Below, piece by piece: positions 60,807 to 64,000 of a stretch of DNA of 64,000 nucleotides. The DNA is taken from assembly GCF_014725735.1 (NCBI RefSeq), contig NZ_CP061368.1, forward strand, positions 821,225-885,224, given 5' to 3'. Within the stretch, counting starts at the first letter, position 1; each line of letters opens with the position of its first letter. Below the pieces are notes generated by a model that did not search any database, was not told the origin of the DNA, and saw nothing but the letters and a program-made list of their open reading frames with translations. The position numbers and the translations under genes are program-made. Origin of the DNA: Wenzhouxiangella sp. AB-CW3 (GTDB taxonomy: Bacteria; Pseudomonadota; Gammaproteobacteria; Xanthomonadales; Wenzhouxiangellaceae).

Positions 60807-63422
60807 TCAAGCCTCATCTGCTTGAATGTGCATTTTGACGGCTTGGCGCACTTTGTCGATACGCTCCTTCAGGCTTTCAAGTTCTGACGCCTGCGGATTC
60901 AGTATCCGGCCCAGTCGATAGCGAGTGGTCTTGTAGCGCAGGTTGTCGTGCTGTGTTTGCGGCACGGCATCGAGTTGTGCCTGCAGCGTGTCCATCCATC
61001 GGTTCGGCAGGTCGATGCTGCGATCCATCAGTGCTTCGACCAGCGCAGTGGCCACTGTTACCAGGTTAAAGAAATGGGCATCGAATTCCTCGCGCTCCTC
61101 CAGTGCCTCGAATACTCTCCGGGCGATGGCCAGGTCGGCCTCGCTGGGCATGTAGCGAGGGTCATGCAATCGTGCCCGCAACCCTTCTGCCGGTATTTCC
61201 ACTGTGCGCTGTGTGTCCAGGCCCAGCTCCATGGCAGCCTCCAGCGCCCGCTCACCGCGTGTGACTAGCTCAGTTCGCTCTTGGTGGTCAGGAGTGGTCA
61301 GGGTTGCCAGCAGGAAAGCGATTCGGGCCAAGTTTGCCTGGCGGCGGGGTTGCTCCGGCTCGTTGGCGACATCGACCTCGGCCTGTTGCAGCGCGGTGCG
61401 CAGTTGATTGCGGGCGTACTCATGGAAACCCAGGGTGTCGCCATCGCGTGCCAGGATGGATCGAAAATTAATCTCCAGGCTGCGACGGCGAGCATGTTCG
61501 GGCGCAATGTCGCGTGCTGCCTCCAGCAAGTCCAGCGCCTCTCCATTGCTTCGCCATGCATCGGATGACAACCCCAAGGCCGACTTGATCCGGGCCGACC
61601 AGGACAGCGCATTAGCCAGGTTGATGACACTCTCTACGTCGTTCTCGTCCACCAATTCGCGGCGCATCTCAATAGTCTGCTGGAAGTAGTCGTGTGCCTC
61701 GGTCAACTGGTTGCGTGCCTCGGCCAGTGTGCCCAGGTTGTTGTAGGCGTAACTCAATTCCTGGCGTCCCAGCAGTTTGTCATCGCCAAGTTCCGCAAAC
61801 CGCTGGGCGTGCTGCTTGTACTGCAGCCAATGGACTTCTGTGGTCTCCCAATCGCGCTCGCGGTAGGTGGCCAGACCGCGCCAGAATGCAATCTGGCCGG
61901 CTTCAAAGTGAAGCTCTGCCAGTTCGGAGGCTTGCTTTTCGTGCCATGGTTCCAGCAGATCGGCGCTTCGAGCCAGGATGTCGGTGGCTTCATCGAACTG
62001 CTGACGCCTGACCTGGACTTCGCCCAGGGTGCGCAGGGCGCGGGCGCGGCTGAGTGCGCTTTCCCAGTCGTCTCCGGCGTCGCGGGCGGTGAGGTAGCGC
62101 AGGGCCTCGGCGCCGATGGAGTCGAGCAGGTCCAGGCGACCGATGGGGCGCAGGTGCTCGGCAAAGTCGCCGAGCATGAACTGGATCAGTTCCTCGGCTT
62201 CCATCCTGCGCTTTTCGGCCAGCTCCAGTGCGCTTTCGGCCTGGCTGCGACCCTCGCGCGCCTCGGTTAGTCCGTACAGGGCAGCCACGGTACCGCCCAT
62301 CAGGGCCAGGGCGATCAGGCCGCCGGCCGCGCTGACCAGGGCGTTGCGGCGCAGGAAACAGCGCAGCCGGTAGCTTCTGCTGTCGCCCATGGCCTGCAGG
62401 GGTTCGGCATCCAGCCAGCGCTGCAGGTCTTCGGCCATGGCGGTGGCCGACTGGTAGCGGTGTTCGCGCTCGGGGGCCATGGCGCGCCTGGCCACGGCGC
62501 GCAGTTCGGCTGGCAGTGCGGCGAGACGGGCCGTCCACTCCGGCAATGCCTCGGTTGATGCGTGGTTGCCCGCGCCGCTTTTCCGGCCCAGGGCCGAGTA
62601 CGCCGTGGTGCCGTCGAAGCGCTGGCCTTCGCTCAGTTCGGCGCCGGCGTGGACGAGCAGGCAATGGGCCAGCACGGCGCCCAGGGCATAGACATCCGTG
62701 CGTACATCGATGCGGCCACCGTCGCGATCGCGTTGTTCCGGCGCCATGTAGGCGGCGGTGCCGGCCCGATACAGGCCGCGTCCCGAACCCAGGTTCTCGC
62801 CGACGCTCTCGATGGCAATGCCGAAGTCGATAATCTTGGGTTGCGGGCGTTGATACCGTTGCCCGACCAGGATGTTGGCCGGTTTGATATCGCGATGGAT
62901 CAGGCCGTGCTGATGTGCGTGCTGCAGGCCGCCGCAGACTTCCACCATCAATGCCACCAACTCCCTGAGCGAGGGAGGGTGAGCGGCAATGTGCTCATGC
63001 AGGGGCTTGCCGGGGACATACTCCATCGCGAAGAAAAGGTTGCCGTCAGGCAACTCTCCGGCATCGTAGATGCGGGCGATGGCGTCGTGGGACAGTTGCG
63101 CCAGGGCCTGCCGTTCGACTTCAAAATGCGCTTCGGCCAGGCGTGAGCGACGCTCGGGTCGCATGACCTTCAACGCCACCTCACGTCTGAGGGGGGCGAC
63201 CTGCTCGGCCAGCCAGACCAGGCCCATGCCGCCGCTGCCAAGCTGCTTCTTGAGCAGGAAGGGGCCCAGGCGCTGGCCGGGCTGCCATTGCTCGGCCGAA
63301 GCCTCGGGCAGTTCATCCCAGCCCTCCACCTGGGTGGCGGGGCGGGTCAGGTCGTCGGCATCATTGTCGTGATTGTTCCCGGACATGGGTGTAGCTGGTC
63401 GTCTCCCTTGACCGACCAGCAT
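60807..63422 (-). CDS. Receptor-type serine/threonine protein kinase with TPR-like C-terminal region
   Basis: The 871-residue protein (an ATG at 63386 is an alternative start; neither start has a good ribosome site) has a Hanks-type kinase domain. Its glycine loop GSGGMG is at 62-67, the ATP lysine K85 in VALKVM, HRDIKPAN at 176-183, DFG at 199-201 and APEQ at 227-230. A transmembrane helix lies at about 361-384. The outer part of about 480 residues is helical, of TPR-like type (ARALRTLGEVQVRRQQFDEATDILARSADLLEP, then AYNNLGTLAEARNQLTEAHDYFQQTIEMRR). This is the usual bacterial STPK topology with a sensing tail. Its target is unknown. Confidence 0.92.
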   Translation of the reverse strand: MLVGQGRRPATPMSGNNHDNDADDLTRPATQVEGWDELPEASAEQWQPGQRLGPFLLKKQLGSGGMGLVWLAEQVAPLRREVALKVMRPERRSRLAEAHFEVERQALAQLSHDAIARIYDAGELPDGNLFFAMEYVPGKPLHEHIAAHPPSLRELVALMVEVCGGLQHAHQHGLIHRDIKPANILVGQRYQRPQPKIIDFGIAIESVGENLGSGRGLYRAGTAAYMAPEQRDRDGGRIDVRTDVYALGAVLAHCLLVHAGAELSEGQRFDGTTAYSALGRKSGAGNHASTEALPEWTARLAALPAELRAVARRAMAPEREHRYQSATAMAEDLQRWLDAEPLQAMGDSRSYRLRCFLRRNALVSAAGGLIALALMGGTVAALYGLTEAREGRSQAESALELAEKRRMEAEELIQFMLGDFAEHLRPIGRLDLLDSIGAEALRYLTARDAGDDWESALSRARALRTLGEVQVRRQQFDEATDILARSADLLEPWHEKQASELAELHFEAGQIAFWRGLATYRERDWETTEVHWLQYKQHAQRFAELGDDKLLGRQELSYAYNNLGTLAEARNQLTEAHDYFQQTIEMRRELVDENDVESVINLANALSWSARIKSALGLSSDAWRSNGEALDLLEAARDIAPEHARRRSLEINFRSILARDGDTLGFHEYARNQLRTALQQAEVDVANEPEQPRRQANLARIAFLLATLTTPDHQERTELVTRGERALEAAMELGLDTQRTVEIPAEGLRARLHDPRYMPSEADLAIARRVFEALEEREEFDAHFFNLVTVATALVEALMDRSIDLPNRWMDTLQAQLDAVPQTQHDNLRYKTTRYRLGRILNPQASELESLKERIDKVRQAVKMHIQADEA

Positions 63423-63452
63423 AACCGCTGCAAGCAGTGTCGGCCAGCAGGC

Positions 63453-64000
63453 CTACAGGGCCTCCGAGGCAAAGTCGGCCAGGCGAGAACGCTCGCCGCG
63501 CTTGAGCGTAACGTGACCCGCGTGCGGCCAGGCCTTGAATCGATCGACTGCGAAGGTCAGGCCGGAGGTGGTCTCGGTCAGGTAGGGCGTGTCGATCTGC
63601 TCGACGTTGCCCAGGCAGACGATCTTGGTGCCGGGCCCGGCACGGGTAATCAGCGTCTTCATCTGCTTGGGCGTGATGTTCTGGGCCTCGTCGATGATCA
63701 GGTAGCGATTGAGGAAGGTGCGCCCGCGCATGAAGTTGAGCGAGCGGATCTTGATTCTCGAGGCCATCAGCTCGTTGGTCACGGCGCGCCCCCATTCGCC
63801 GCCCTGTCCGGGATCCTCGGGTTCGGTCAGCACTTCCAGGTTGTCGGTCAGCGCCCCCATCCACGGCGTCATCTTTTCCTCCTCGGTGCCGGGCAGGTAG
63901 CCGATCTCGTCGCCCACCGAGACGGTGGCCCGGGTCATGACGATCTCGCGATAGACCTTTTCGTCGAGGGTCTGGGCGAGTCCGGCGGCCAGCGCCAGCA
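63453..64000 (-). CDS. phoH: PhoH-family ATPase (partial, N-terminus outside window)
   Basis: The gene runs off the right edge; the C-terminal 182 codons are present. The Walker B segment is NRYLIIDEAQNITPKQMK and a further conserved motif is LGNVEQIDTPYLTETTSGL, both characteristic of the PhoH family. Upstream codons continue in frame as LALAAGLAQTLDEKVYREIV before MTRATVSVGDEIGYLPGTEEEK. PhoH proteins are ATPases with RNA-related roles, often fused to a PIN domain at the N-terminus, which would lie outside the window. Confidence 0.9.
   Translation of the reverse strand, partial: LALAAGLAQTLDEKVYREIVMTRATVSVGDEIGYLPGTEEEKMTPWMGALTDNLEVLTEPEDPGQGGEWGRAVTNELMASRIKIRSLNFMRGRTFLNRYLIIDEAQNITPKQMKTLITRAGPGTKIVCLGNVEQIDTPYLTETTSGLTFAVDRFKAWPHAGHVTLKRGERSRLADFASEAL

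Noticed and set aside
1-64000. tRNA or rRNA genes
   Set aside because: No cloverleaf with an intact GGTTCRANYCC-type arm and no rRNA-like stretch was recognised; the GGGTTCA array is not followed by tRNA structure.

Overview
The window reads as chromosomal DNA of a high-GC gammaproteobacterium. SoxR, NudC, a DeaD/CsdA-type helicase, TonB-type and MipA/OmpV outer-membrane proteins and a PapD/usher pair all point to a Gram-negative cell. One surface protein ends in IFDDRFES, an ending I associate with Xanthomonadales/Wenzhouxiangella-like bacteria. That last placement is inference, not proof. Core genes alternate with accessory DNA: at least five toxin-antitoxin loci or remnants, two insertion sequences, a restriction-modification gene, several pseudogenes and many non-coding repeats.

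Layout. 1-2.4 kb: DesK/DesR-like two-component pair, a C-terminal gene remnant and a TPR protein. 2.4-10.3 kb: a beta-lactamase-fold hydrolase divergent from a four-gene ABC export cluster that ends in a permease-M1 peptidase fusion. 10.3-11.3 kb: tandem array of REP-type palindromes (units of 170-178 bp). 11.3-16.7 kb: a giant Ig-repeat surface protein gene split by an IS4-family element. 17.0-21.4 kb: DUF4168 protein and an MmeI-like type IIL restriction-modification enzyme. 21.4-22.8 kb: a toxin-antitoxin-chaperone (TAC) module with a frameshifted toxin, then a HicB gene cut by an IS21 element (22.8-25.3 kb). 25.3-29.8 kb: membrane-anchored unknown, a toxin-antitoxin pair with a gutted toxin, a flavin monooxygenase and a small membrane protein. 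30.3-34.4 kb: ECF sigma, anti-sigma, DUF4097 protein and TonB-dependent-receptor-like protein. 34.6-37.2 kb: MipA/OmpV protein and HipBA. 37.5-44.5 kb: chaperone-usher locus with two DUF4402 subunit candidates and a large surface protein. 45-46.3 kb: metallo-beta-lactamase-fold hydrolase divergent from SoxR. 46.3-64 kb: DEAD-box helicase, a secreted protein, a putative zinc metalloprotease, AraC regulator, truncated hydrolase, ArsB/ACR3-like transporter, VapBC, NudC, autotransporter-like passenger protein, TPR lipoprotein, sugar dehydrogenase pseudogene, flavodoxin-like protein, NRDE protein, a receptor-type Ser/Thr kinase with a TPR-like tail, and part of PhoH.

The best candidates for less-described systems are two. 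The first is the TAC module, where an apparently frameshifted HigB-like toxin sits before a HigA-like antitoxin with a C-terminal extension and a SecB-like chaperone. The second is the chaperone-usher/DUF4402 locus, whose two transcription units carry nearly identical promoter-like sequences. The intergenic DNA is itself unusual: REP-type hairpins in direct and inverted orientation, a second dispersed hairpin family, and five separate arrays that all have a period of 7 bp. No tRNA, rRNA or CRISPR array was recognised.
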